From Dillenia suffruticosa (taxonomy: Eukaryota > Streptophyta > Magnoliopsida > Dilleniales > Dilleniaceae): DNA of 64,000 nucleotides. Below, one piece after another: positions 11,640-21,930 of this stretch. Position numbers and translations under genes: made by a program. The stretch spans positions 16,704,039-16,768,038 of the forward strand of contig JAVTVX010000019.1 in NCBI GenBank assembly GCA_033439265.1, written 5' to 3'. The first letter of the stretch is position 1; every line of letters starts with the position of its first letter. A model generated the notes under the pieces. That model searched no databases and was not told the origin of the DNA. It saw only the letters and a program-made list of their open reading frames with translations.

Positions 11640-12600
11640 AATTGCAAACATTGCAGGCAAAACATGGCAATATAAGAGGTGAAGGTGGTGCCTGGGGAAT
11701 CACTTAGGGACCTCACGTTAATCCTATGTTATCCCAATAATCTCGTAGGGTTCAGACCATTGAGGATGATTCTTCAAATGAGGAAGATCTTGAGTTTTTG
11801 GATTGCAACCCTAACCCTAAGGCAACCAGCCAATATCTACAAGAATCGTTTGATTGAAAGTAGACATCCCTTCATTCAACATGAATTTAAATATTGAAGA
11901 TTTCCTGAATTGGGTAGCAGAAGTTGAATTTTTTTTTACTTTGTAGAGATTCCAAAGGATAAATAAGTAAAACGGGTGACATATCGATTAAAAGGTGGAG
12001 TTTCATTATGGTGGGAATATACTCAGGTCCAATAAAGGCGTTTGGAGAACGACCAATAAGGCTCTGACCAAAGATGAAGAAGATGTTGATAGCTAAATTT
12101 CTTTCCCCAAATTATGATCAATTTTTGTTCCATCAATATCAGACATTGGCGTAGGGGCAAAAAACTATGGCTAAATATACCGCATAATTCTTACTCGAGG
12201 TCAACAGGAGATAAGTGTTACTAGTACGGACAAGTTGGGCATTAAGTCCAATAATTGCCTTGAAGGCCATCAAGTTCATCTAGCCAGCTATGATAAGGAA
12301 GATGACAAAATGTACTGATGAGGAAGAAGGGATCTGTGAACCAGATAGAGAAGACAAAGATGTGCAAACTCTAGTAGTTAGAAAAATACTGTTGGCCCTT
12401 AAGTGAGATGATACAAAACAGAATGTGCTGTTTCAAACCAGGTGCACAATTATTAATCATATTTTTAAATTAATTATTGATAGTGGTAACTGTGAAAATA
12501 TTATTTTCACAAGTCTTGGTGGATGTTTTGAAATTACCTATTGAAAAACATTTTGAATCTTATAACATTGTATGGATTACTAAGGGGGCAGAATTAGAGT
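11640..12600 (+). pseudogene. Ty3/gypsy gag and protease relic
   Basis: The Retrotrans_gag domain is readable in pieces: [17 protein letters not shown] (about 11885-11935), then YRLKGGVSLWW-like (about 11985-12010), RPIRL..PKMKKMLIAKFLSPNYDQFLFHQYQTL (about 12045-12150) and a KYTA.FL piece. Past 12420 the protease start reads QTRCTIINHIFKLIIDSGNCENI, with the DSG triad form of the active site, ending near WITKGAE (12560-12600). RT, integrase and both LTRs are absent. Multiple stops and frameshifts show an old fragment. It is a different lineage from the two chromoviruses in this window, judged by the protease motif and spacing. Confidence 0.6.
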
Positions 12601-12719
12601 AAAAGAAAAGTATCGAGTAAAATAGATTTTGATGATGATTAAAAATAATTAAAATTAATTAGTGTTAATTATTTGAAGCTTTTTAAACCCTAGAATAATT
12701 GTTAAAATTGAAAATTGCA

Positions 12720-13110
12720 CAAGTAAATCGACTTGCACTTTAAAGAGTTGACTTGCTCATCCAAGATACTTAGACTTAACCTTGAGTGTCGACCCATACA
12801 TTGACCAAGTCGACCTATCAAGTTGTCAAGTTGTCAAGTTGACCTTACCATAACTCCCAGTTGACCTAAGACTCAAAAATTTGAAATTTGATTAAATATA
12901 GAATATCTCAAGTTAACTTGAAGTACATAGGTCTTAGAAACTCAACTCTGTAGTTAATTAAGTTGATCTGCCTATAAAAATAAGTCGACCTGACCCTAGG
13001 ATAGCATAACCATAAGTCAACCTAAACTTGAAACAAGTAGACCTATCAGAATCTTATCTTAGAAACTATATTTGCAAACTAACCAAGTCGACCTACTAGA
13101 AGTAGGCAAG
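12720..13110. repeat. Degenerate AAGTCGACCTA-motif cluster
   Basis: A short motif close to AAGTCGACCTA, with variants GTTGACCTA, AGTCAACCTA and AATCGACTTG, recurs more than ten times at irregular spacing. Immediately after it (13130-13300) a phrase like CTTCAATGTAGCTCC occurs three times. I recognise no gene or transposon here. Confidence 0.55.
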
Positions 13111-13299
13111 AAGATAACAGCTCTCCTTCAATGTAGCTCCCTCACATAGTTCTCCTTTTGAGCCATACAAAGTTTTCCTTCAATGTAGCTCCACCAAGTT
13201 TCATCTAACTTCTCCTTCTAAGCCTTACAAAGTTCTCTCCGGTCATCCTTGAGATTGACTCACCAAGCTTGTGATGGTTTTATCCTCGAATGTAGCTCC

Positions 13300-13560
13300 C
13301 TCACATTTCGGGTGTCATATTATTTGGGAATGCCAAAACCTGATTCGCAGTATTTCAGTGCATCAAGTACTTTTTGTTCATAGAGAGAGTAATAACTGTA
13401 CTAATATTCTTAGAAGATTAGTGTCGTCGGTCCATTCTAAACTCCATGAGTTCGATTCTTCTCCATGTGAGATGCACCGCTTCTTGGATCATGATATTCG
13501 AGGCAGAACTTCTTTTAGAAACTAATTATTTCATCCCTTTTTGTAATAAAAAAATAGTTA
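13300..13560 (+). pseudogene. Possible LINE 3' end (RNase H-like tail)
   Basis: The frame 13271-13525 reads VLFVHRESNNCTNILRRLVSSV, resembling the HREAN..A..LA motif of the RNase H domain found at the 3' end of plant LINE ORF2. It is followed by a stop and a short stretch ending TTTGTAATAAAAAAAT, like a LINE tail. The frame is short and the likeness is partial, so this remains a modest call. It could be the 3' end of the LINE at 8100-11110 or a separate 5'-truncated insertion. Confidence 0.35.
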
Positions 13561-14029
13561 CTTTCAATCTATCATTTTTTATTGGATATGTAATTAATAT
13601 TCAATTTGGGTGAAACATTTTAAGCACTGCATTTTTTGTGATTAATAAATTATTTAATCATACTATGTTTCAAAGATCGGTGCAAACTAAAATGTCAAAA
13701 GTTAGAGTCTCAATTGTTTTCATGGATTATAGGGGTGAGTACTATTTGGTTAAAATTGAAAAAATCGTTTTCTTCTAACTTTTTTTTTATATATATATTT
13801 TAGGTGGTTTATTAGATATTCGATTTGGATTCAGGTAAAATGGAATTTTAATTTGATTTATTTGGACAATCATTAGTCTTAACAATTTTTATTTCAGTCA
13901 AACTAAATTAACTGAATTAATTACAAATATTATATATTTTTAGATAATTTTTATTTATATAAATATTACTATTTTAATTAAAATTTAAAAAGAAAAAAAT
14001 ATTATAATTAATAAAAAATTCTAAAAGAG

Positions 14030-14420
14030 AAAAAAAAATCTAGAAAGGTGAGTGCACAATTAATGAAAAGTTTTCAATTTCCATCTTTTGATTTGAATTT
14101 TCTATTATCAAAGTGACTATTTTAAAAAGAAAAAAAATCTAAAAATGAGATTGCAAAAATAATAAAAATTTTTTAATTTCCATCTTTTGATTTAACTTTT
14201 CTATTTCCAACATGACTATTCTAAAAGAGAAAAGCTTAAAAAAGAGAGTACACAAACAATTAATAAAAATTTTAAATTTTCACCTTTTGATTTAATTTTT
14301 CTATTTCCGATATGACTATTGTAAAAGAGAAAAGATCTAAAAAGGAGAGTGCACAAAGAATTAATGAAAAGTTTTCAATTTTCATTTTTTGATCTTTCTA
14401 TTTCCAATGTGGCTCTTCTC
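14030..14420. repeat. Tandem repeat, about 100-bp unit, nearly four copies
   Basis: The unit contains AGTGCACAA, then TTAATGAAAAGTTTTCAATT, TCCATCTTTTGATTT, TTTCTATTTCC and TGACTATT followed by AAAAGAGAAAA. Copies start near 14047, 14145, 14247 and 14348 and have diverged from each other by substitutions and small indels. The array lies in the 5' non-coding part of the hAT relic. Confidence 0.75.
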
Positions 14421-14989
14421 TTCCACTCCCAAGTCCCAAACTTGAGACCCCTAGACCTCTCACTCACCTCCTTCAATTTCACTTCTTTCCATTCCTTTTA
14501 CCTACTTTAATGCTCGATTTCACTATTATGGTGCTCTCTTATACAACACCACGACAAATTTTAGAATTAAAGGTAAATATTTTGTTTTAATATTTTATAT
14601 TTTTTTTAATTTTCATAAATTTCTTTTTAGTACTAAAAAATTAAATTTTATGATTGATTGAAGGAAGGAAAGACACAAGTTTTATGTGTATATGGGAGTT
14701 AAATCTCCAGCACACTTTTATGATTAATGGGAATTAAAACTTTTACGATTAATGAAGGGAAGGGAAGACATAAAAGTTTTATGTGCATACAGGAGTTAAA
14801 TCTTCAATTCTAACTTTTTTCTTTTTTTTTTTTTGTTTAGATTTCAAGTTCAAAGCCTATAGAGTTAGATTATTAAGATGACATGGAGATGACCGAAAAT
14901 GACATCCAATTTGAAGTTGCAAAAGGATCTTTAACCTCTTAGGATGCTCGGGTTGTCAACCAAAATGTAGAAAGTTAAGGAGCTTATCT

Positions 14990-15480
14990 TACTTCTTTTT
15001 ACACCATGGGTAGTGACAATATGGGAAGGAAGGCCATGCAATCCAGGTTAGAAGTGTGGTAACTTTTTATTAAGATTTTCACTAAAAATTATTGATAGAA
15101 AGTAAAATGCAATTATAGTAATAGGGAGCTTCGTGGTGGCAATAGTAAGAATGGTACCAATTCTATGCATGCTCATAGGAATAAATGTAAATCTAATCCT
15201 ATGAATCAGGAAACCAAACAATCTTAACTATTGATACAAACTTCTTTTAGACCAGGAGCGGTTCAAGGTGAGGGGCAACATAATTGGTTTAGAACTTTTG
15301 AGGAGCTCTTTGAATCATTCAATGGTGCAGGCTCTTATATGTGCTCAAGATTGGTTTAGAACTTATGAGGAGCCAATGAATGTTGAGACATATGTGGAAG
15401 AAATTGAGAAACTTGATGAAGGTAAAAATATCTTTAAAATCTTAATTTCTTTATATGTTTTTAGGACAATTGATATATAT
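14990..15480 (+). pseudogene. hAT transposase remnant (BED finger and C-terminal piece)
   Basis: Around 15100-15200 the sequence reads KCNYSNRELRGG followed by MHAHRNKC, matching a BED zinc finger (C-x2-C...H-x4-5-C/H) whose second cysteine has become serine. Directly after it, 15268-15498 reads ALICAQDWFRTYEEP and VEEIEKLDE, like the acidic tail after the hAT dimerisation region. The catalytic core between the two is absent, so this is an internally deleted relic. The splice-like TTTTGTTTAG at about 14830-14840 may mark the exon start. Confidence 0.5.
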
Positions 15481-16060
15481 TTTATACTAAAGAACTAATA
15501 TTTTTTTTATCTTCAGATATATTAAATATGGCTAAAGAGCCTGCAATCCCTTCTATTTGAGTTGGAGATAGGCTGAAAGTAACTTGGAAGGATGGAAATC
15601 TTGTATCTATTGAAGGTTGAAGGCTTTTTTTCCTTAAAATTTTAAATTTCTATTTTATTTTGAAACTTGTTTTATTGAAAGATAATGTAATATTAGTTAC
15701 ATTTTTATTTCATGAATTACTAATAGAGTAGTAGATTTTGTTTAAAAGTTTTATATTTTATTATTTTGTTTGAAATTTACAAAACAATATTTGATGAATT
15801 AAAATTATAAGTGAATTTTGAATTTTAAAATTATATTTTATAGCCACAAATTGATATAAATAATATATAGTAAAAGATTTCAATAATTTGTTTAATTTGG
15901 ATAACAGAGTTGAATTAACTATCTAATTCACTTAAATAACTAATCGGTTTTTAGTTTATTTTGTTAGATTATGATTATAAAAATTGTATAACCGAATTAA
16001 ATCAATTATTCTAATTTTAATTATTTCAGTTACGATTTAACCAAATTCTTTCTTCTACCA

Positions 16061-16680
16061 ATGAATAAGGTAAAAAAAAGGTAATAAGTGAAGTAAAAAG
16101 ATAATAGAAATAAAGGGATAACCATCTATAAGGGTTCAAAAAACAAAAGGAGAAAAACCTATGTTAAAAACAAATGATGGACTCAAGAGGAGAAAAAAGG
16201 GTTTAAAAAAAAAGAAAAAACATGAATGGAAAAAAAATTGTGGTTTAAAAATAATGAGACAATGATTTATGGAGGAAAAAAAGGAAAAAAAAAAACCTAT
16301 GATTTAAAAAGATGAAAAAAAAATTGGGTAAAAAAAAGGATCTGAATAGGCGTGTGGAGGCAAAAAAATGGGGGAATTTTAGATTTAAAGAAGACGAACA
16401 ACCTAAGAGAAAAAAATTGGGTAAAAAAAGGAGCAAGGAATTAAAATAAAAAATTTTAAAACCATGATGTAAAAATAAAATGACGACTATCCGTAAGATG
16501 AAAAAAAAATAAGAATAAAAACAAAAATGGAAAAACCTATATCCCAAAAAGACGAAAGAATTAAAAGGAAAAAAAAGGTTAAGTTAAAAAAGAGTAAGGA
16601 TCTACATGAAAAAATAGCAAGAATCTACACAAAAATGGAAAAACCTATATATATATATATATATAGGTGTATGTATGTTT
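16061..16680. repeat. A-rich low-complexity tract
   Basis: The tract is dominated by A runs interspersed with a recurring phrase like AAAAACCTATGATTTAAAAAGA and TTGGGTAAAAAAAGGA. It ends in an AT dinucleotide run (16647-16664) and a TGTATG run. The frames here (for example 16245-16547 minus) are mostly Phe and Leu from T runs and are not coding. Confidence 0.7.
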
Positions 16681-17098
16681 GTATGTATATATATCTTTGT
16701 TACATAAAAAGATTCGAATTCAAGATTTTTTAATTTAATATTTACGAGAGAAGAGAAGGGTACAAAGGAGTGGAGGGAATGGAACCCACGTCTTGAGCTG
16801 ACATCCCATTTCATTGAAGACATCTTCTGAATGATGCCACCACTCCAGCAGATCAAAGCTCCGACTCAATCTTTGTTACTTCCCCACATAGGTCTTTTCT
16901 CTTGTATTGGTTTTAAACAGTTGACTTTCAAATTTGAAATTAAGTTTCAATATATTATTATTGTTGTTATTGTAATAAATTTTTAGTTTAAGATAACTTG
17001 AACTTGGCACATGTGATGGATATCATCATTTTAAAAATTTTCATTAAAATTTATATTTATAATAAAATGAATTTCATACTTTTGAATAATTCAACTTA
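16681..17098. other. No gene seen
   Basis: This is AT-rich spacer without a recognisable domain. A short CAT-CAT-containing stretch near 16790-16860 is open on the minus strand but shows no family likeness. Confidence 0.5.
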
Positions 17099-17297
17099 TT
17101 TTTTTGCTATCATAGTTAGATCATCAACTCAGTATTCAGAGTTTCGTCCTTACTAATTTAGGTTGACCGCTTACAGGACCCAATTGAGGAGGGCAGGTCT
17201 CCTGGCGTTGATTTTTTTGTTCCCATGGAGGATCGAACTCCCGACCATGATTAAGGGGCGTTAGTTCTCAAATCAACTGAGCTATCAGACATTGGTC
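17099..17297 (-). mobile_element. tRNA-derived SINE, copy 2
   Basis: This is the same family as 9589-9795. On the minus strand the A box GATAGCTCAGTTGA (17273-17286) and B box GTTCGATCC (17230-17238) are present. The A-tail side is a T run at about 17099-17105. Direct repeats GAATAATTCAACTTA (17084-17098) and GAATATTTCAACTTA (17298-17312) flank it with one mismatch, giving an independent 15-bp target duplication. Confidence 0.85.
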
Positions 17298-17788
17298 GAA
17301 TATTTCAACTTAGTTGTAGGATTACATGGGATTTGCTCAATTTATTCATGTATATTTTCATAAACCCCTTCTACTTTGGAGGGTCTTTAATCTTATATTA
17401 TGTTACATTAAAGTGCATTCTAAGGACTCGAATTTGGCCTATTAAATCAATGTGGCATTTTGCATTTTTCATTTTTTGTCTATTTACGTACATAGCGACT
17501 AAAATTTAGTCATATCTCATTGTGAATAGGAATTCTGTATAAAAGGATTCAGATTAAAATATTATAACTTTGTGAATACCAATTTGGGCAAGTTATCAAA
17601 AGGAAAAGGAAAAAAAAAACCATTTTAGAAAAATTAAAAAGTATCTAAATATGAAATGAATGAAAATGGAAACAATAAAGGAATTTTATTAGATTATCCA
17701 AATGATTGAAATGGAAGCTATATCTAGGGAAAAAAATATTACATTGGAATTTTATTTATAGAATTTTATTCTTGCACTTACACAAATA
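17298..17788. other. 3' flank of the LBD gene
   Basis: No gene is seen. On the minus strand several AATAAA-type polyadenylation signals lie within 110 bases of the LBD stop codon (for example TTTATT on the plus strand at about 17752-17768), which fits the end of that transcript. Confidence 0.5.
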
Positions 17789-18441
17789 CTAAGAACACCA
17801 AGGAACTTGATCTGAAGTGTCCATGGACTCCATTGGAAAATTGTTCAAATCAGATAATAAGCCATCCAATTGCTGAAATTGTGAAGATCCTTGTTGTGTA
17901 TAGGCATTATTTAGTAAAGCAATCTCAGCTTGAACTTTGGCTAGCTGTTCTTGAGCATTGAAAATCTGTTGATGCAATGTAGAGATCATACCAACACACC
18001 CGTAAACAGGATTTTCGATTCGACATTGAGCCTCATAGTACAAGCAATCTGCTGCCTCAGCTCGTAAATATACCGGGAGTTGCTGATAAACAAAATAGAA
18101 AAAAAAAAAAAAAGAACTTCATTAAAAAAAATTATTAAGGCATATTTATTGCTATGTAGAGAAGAACTTCATTAGATGTAATATTCAGCTCCCGAGTCCG
18201 CTTTCCTTTTTTTTTGACTCTCCTAATTTTTTTATTTTTTGATAATGCTAAAATATTTAGGATGAGAATTGACCTGAAGCATTCGGCCAATATTGCTAGC
18301 ACCATAAATCCTGTGAACACAAGCAAATCTTTGAGGATTGTTTGCAGGAAAATAAGGTGAAAAAATACAATCTGATGGGCATCTTTTCCTTAGATACTTG
18401 CAAGCTGCACAACGGGAAGAATTCATGGTTAAATTATCCAC
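17789..18441 (-). CDS. LOB-domain (LBD/ASL) transcription factor, two exons
   Basis: LBD proteins are plant-specific DNA-binding regulators of organ boundaries, roots and other development, acting in the nucleus. Exon 1 (18441-18274, 56 codons) contains the zinc-binding C block CAACKYLRKRCPSDC in the exact C-x2-C-x6-C-x3-C spacing, then FSPYFP and the GAS block FACVHRIYGASN. The intron (18083-18273) is GT-AG and phase 0. Exon 2 (18082-17789, 97 codons plus TAG) opens QLPVYLRAEAADCLYYEA, has the conserved PVYGCVG step, then a leucine-zipper-like coiled coil (ISTLHQQIFNAQEQLAKVQAEIALL), and ends with an acidic, serine-rich tail. Total 153 residues, slightly short for class I LBDs but complete. 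The first ATG (18441) is used; a second at 18426 would drop five residues. It most resembles the LBD23/LBD24 type from memory. No disabling change is seen, so it is probably functional. Confidence 0.93.
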
Positions 18442-18507
18442 TCAAATCCACTCTCCAAGATCTTTTTTCTTTTTCCTGGATCTTTCTGCCTTGCAAAATA
18501 AATCTAA

Positions 18508-18865
18508 TGAAGATTTGGGTTTTATAAGCAATGGAGACGAGAAGTGAGAGAGATTTACAACGGCTAGTTTTTATTCAAATTTTAAGATACAATGGAAAGT
18601 TTTTCTTTTGCTAGGGATGGAGGGTAAATTGCAAATTTTGGAGAATCTAACAAGGCAAATTGAAAACATGTGTAATTTTTCAATGAATAACTCTAAGGAG
18701 ATTTGGGTTAATAATAGATGATGGAGAGAAATTTACAACGGCTGGTTTCTCATTCAAATTTTAAGACACAATGGAAGGTTTTTCTTTTATTTGCAAGAGA
18801 TGGAAGGTAAACTGCAAAATTTGAGAGAACTAATCTAAGCATGGAAAATTGTAGCAATGTGTAAT
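18508..18865. repeat. Imperfect tandem duplication in the LBD promoter
   Basis: Two direct copies of about 185 bp (18508 to about 18693 and 18694 to about 18865) share the phrases AGATTTGGGTT, GAGAGA.ATTTACAACGGCT, TTCAAATTTTAAGA.ACAATGG, TTTTTCTTTT and GATGGA.GGTAAA.TGCAAA, and both end near TGTGTAATT. They differ by scattered substitutions and short indels. The proximal copy contains the TATA box. Confidence 0.85.
18521..18528 (-). promoter_or_regulatory. TATA box of the LBD gene
   Basis: The minus strand reads CTTATAAAAC about 80 bases upstream of the first ATG, in the right place for a TATA box with a short leader. The second copy of the promoter duplication lacks this motif. Confidence 0.55.
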
Positions 18866-19739
18866 TCCTTTTTTTTTTTTGTTTTTTTTATTTTAGCAAT
18901 TTTTGGTTTTCCATGACTAAATTTCTTCCTTTCTTAATCCCATGTTCAAATGTTAATGGTCCGGATTAAGACGGGTGTGTTCTATATCTTGGGCATGGCT
19001 TATTTTATTTATATTTATGGTGTAGTGTTATTTGCATAAACAAAATTAATGTTAATTAAATTGACAATTATGTGGCACACTAGGAGATGTTAATAATAAT
19101 CAACTAAAATTTAGACAAACTTTCAATATGCCATACTATAAAAAATATTATGTTTAAAATATATCATTGACTTTGTTGTGCTAAAATTACATTGCCCACA
19201 TTAATTTATATATATAAACTATCGTGTTCTCAGATTCAATTAAATTTGTTTTGAATCAAATTAAAGTTAATAAGCAAAATTATTTTAATAATTATTTTTA
19301 CTATAGAATTTAAAATCTTATTTTAGATACGTCGGCCATTAGATTACGTGGCCACCGGTACATTACCCAATGATAACCATTGTTCTCTAACAAGAGTAAG
19401 CATTGAGGTACAATTCCCCATGTCCAAAATTGTATAAATATCCTCTAATATATTATGCCAAGTATGGATAAAATTTTTGAATTGAATATCTTACACATTT
19501 TTAACTTTCGATTGTCTTCTTGCCCAATTTAGATACATCAAAGGCTTATGAATAGAGAGAGCGTTTCTCCTTGTTGTGGCTCAAACATATTCAAATCAAT
19601 AGAATAGGAGAGAGATAGAAATAATAACTTTCGAACATAGAAAATTCCCATGTAAGAGTAAATATTCCGAAAGTTATCAAGAGCAAAAGTTACACAAAAT
19701 TTCAACCATTACATGTTTTATTTCGCTTCAGAAAATGGG
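18866..19739. other. No gene seen; LBD upstream region
   Basis: This is AT-rich spacer. A poly(T) stretch lies at 18868-18890. Nothing in it matches a domain, RNA gene or transposon terminus that I can recognise. On the minus strand AATAAA (about 19717-19722) precedes the candidate terminal exon's downstream flank. Confidence 0.5.
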
Positions 19740-19796
19740 TCAATCAGAAAACAGCCTGCTGCCAAAAAATGAAGCCAAGATGTCCTCTATATCATC
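19740..19796 (-). CDS. Candidate orphan terminal exon
   Basis: On the minus strand a pyrimidine-rich stretch ending GTGTGCAG is followed by 18 codons (DDIEDILASFFGSRLFSD) and TGA, with an AATAAA signal about 20 bases beyond. It has the form of a last exon with 3' UTR. No upstream exon is visible between 19800 and 21710, so if real it is a stranded fragment or its partner exons lie beyond the hAT insertion. I do not recognise the family. Confidence 0.25.
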   Translation of the reverse strand, partial: DDIEDILASFFGSRLFSD

Positions 19797-21718
19797 CTGC
19801 ACACCACACATGAGAAAAAAAAAACTGTATATCATAAAATGCAAATTTTCTCTTTAGAAACATAGATCACTAAGCAATTATATTACATTTGAAAATGAAT
19901 TGAATCATGTCTGTGCAAGAGGGCTATATTAGGGTCTTGAGGAGTCTGATTGATATGTTGTGCTTGGGGCTCCACTTTTTCTCCTCCGACCGGTTATAAA
20001 ATATATGCACAAATATTTTATCGGATAAAAAAGACTAATGTATGAATCCAACCCATATTTTTGAAATGTCTAGTCTATAGTTGAGTACGGATTAGGCCAA
20101 GAAAAGCTTTTACACAACATTTATAACCATATGTTGTTGAGATACGATATTCTTATTGTATTATAAGGTGAGCTGCAATCTAGGCCTTATATGTGAGCGG
20201 ATGTTATTGGAAAATAGGTATCAGATCATCCATGAGGGGTTTGACTCGACCCAACTTATTTTAAATTTAAATAATAATAGATAAAGAAGAAAAGAGTAGT
20301 TTTCGTGGAAAACCAACTTTCAACTCCCCCCTTTATTTTTGAATTTTAAGCATAATTATCTATTTTTGAATATGTTGAGAAGAAAAATATAATAGAGAGC
20401 CGATGAAACAAAAACATCAATCACGTGTATGGTTGAGAGTTTGAAAAGTATGGCATTTGTGTTATCATTTTGCAAAATTATACCATGTTCAAGACATTTG
20501 AATTGTGAAATTAAAAGTTATTTCATCTAACAATTTTTGGGTTAATACATCGAAAAAAGTTCAGTGATTCAACTTTTAAGAGATTTTAGAAATTCTCAAT
20601 GCATTTTATGAATGAAGATTTTGGAAATTCTCATTGCATTTTATGAATGAAAATGCAATGATCCGAAATTAAATTCCCCCATATATATATATATATATAT
20701 GAATTTACATATTTATAAACTTTATATAGATATGAATTTATATATTTATAAACTTATATATACGCTTTGTCCCCCTGAAGTCAATTGTTAACTCTGCCAC
20801 TAACAGTCTCTCACATCTTGAAATTCTAATATACCTCGGGTTGAAAGCGTACATGAAACTTAGGAATATCATTTGACCTAATTTTGAAGATGTTGTGTGT
20901 CAAGAAACCCCTAGTTTGTCAAGAACCTAGTGATTTTACCCATCTTAGTTCACGTCTCTTTGAGTTCCATTTTGGGTTGTCTTTTGTTGTTTGGGTTGGT
21001 TTACCTTCTTTCCCTTAAGGACCATGATGCAAATTCCTGTTCTTTGTTAGAAGGGCCCAAGTGTAAACCTTAGAGGTTCTAGATGAGAAAAGTCCCCATT
21101 TATAGTTAATTACCCCTTGAAAGCCATGTGGGGGGTACCTTTTGTATTTATCAAATTGACCTTAATCCCTTTCCCTATCTATTTTTACAATGATTAACCT
21201 CTCCCTTTTTCCCGCTTTCGCCCCCCCCCCCATCTCCCTCTCAACCTATCTCCCTCTCTCCTTTCAGAAAACGTAGCCACCACCGTTTGTTTTCTCTTTA
21301 CTTCTCTCTCTCCTCATCAGCTTCCTTCTAGGTAAGTTCTCTCCTTTTTCTAATTCTAGTGTCCCTTAGTTATGTTGTCTTTTAAAGTGCGTCTATTTGT
21401 TGTGTCTTTTTTATTAGATCGACAGATTTTATCAAGTGTTTTTCTTCCTTTCTCGTCCTAGGTAAGGCTTTTCACTTTCCTCCCAACTCCCTCTCTATTC
21501 TTTTTCTCTTTGTGTCCACACATACACTCGAACACTTAAACCATATGGTTTAGGTCTGACCCAATTTAAGCAATTTAATATGATTTGGCGCAATTTGACC
21601 TAATTTGATGCGATTTGACCTTGTTAGGCTAGGTTGGCCCCATTTGGGCAAAAACCAGCATTTAGAATGTTTTTCCTTTGTACGTTGATTACATGTGTTA
21701 TATATATGTGTATATGGC
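19797..21718. other. No gene seen; spacer with small repeats
   Basis: A 40-base direct repeat with TCTCA(A/T)TGCATTTTATGAATGAA lies at about 20594-20650, an AT dinucleotide run at 20681-20701, and a repeated phrase TATGAATTTA.ATATTTATAAACTT at 20698-20755. At 21225-21480 the DNA is CT-rich like a plant 5' leader and contains two AG/GTAAG splice-donor-like sites (near 21331 and 21460), but no exon follows before the hAT element. A C run is at 21221-21231. Confidence 0.5.
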
Positions 21719-21734
21719 TAGGGGTGACCATGGT

Positions 21735-21930
21735 TCCAAAACCGCCGGTTCTAATTTATCATCCAATGGAACCAGAACTGAATTGGTTATCAACGGTTCC
21801 GGTTTCGGTTTCTTATGGTTTGATCCCAATTCCAAAACTGACGGTTCTGATTTATCATCCACTAGAACCAAAACCGAACTGCTTACCAACGGTTTCGGTT
21901 CCTTATGGTTCGATTTCAGTTCAAACCATT
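21735..21930. repeat. Duplicated subterminal block of the hAT element
   Basis: Two adjacent copies of about 100 bp share CGGTTCT.ATTTATCATCCA, GAACCA.AACTGAA.TG and TTATGGTT.GAT. The motif GGTTTCGGTT within it is the kind of subterminal repeat that hAT transposases bind. The right end has similar motifs in inverse orientation but no clear duplication. Confidence 0.7.

Larger units (their letters stand above)
13730..16060 (+). mobile_element. Old hAT-type DNA transposon
   Basis: The left end begins TAGGGGTGAGTACTATTTGG, a common plant hAT terminus. The right end (16030-16060) keeps TTTAACCAAAT, the inverse of the subterminal part, but its last ten bases have drifted. The flanking octamers ATGGATTA (13722-13729) and ATGAATAA (16061-16068) match at six of eight positions, as expected for an old 8-bp target duplication. 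Between the ends lie hAT transposase remains on the plus strand (14990-15480) and a tandem repeat (14030-14420). The right boundary is uncertain. Confidence 0.55.
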
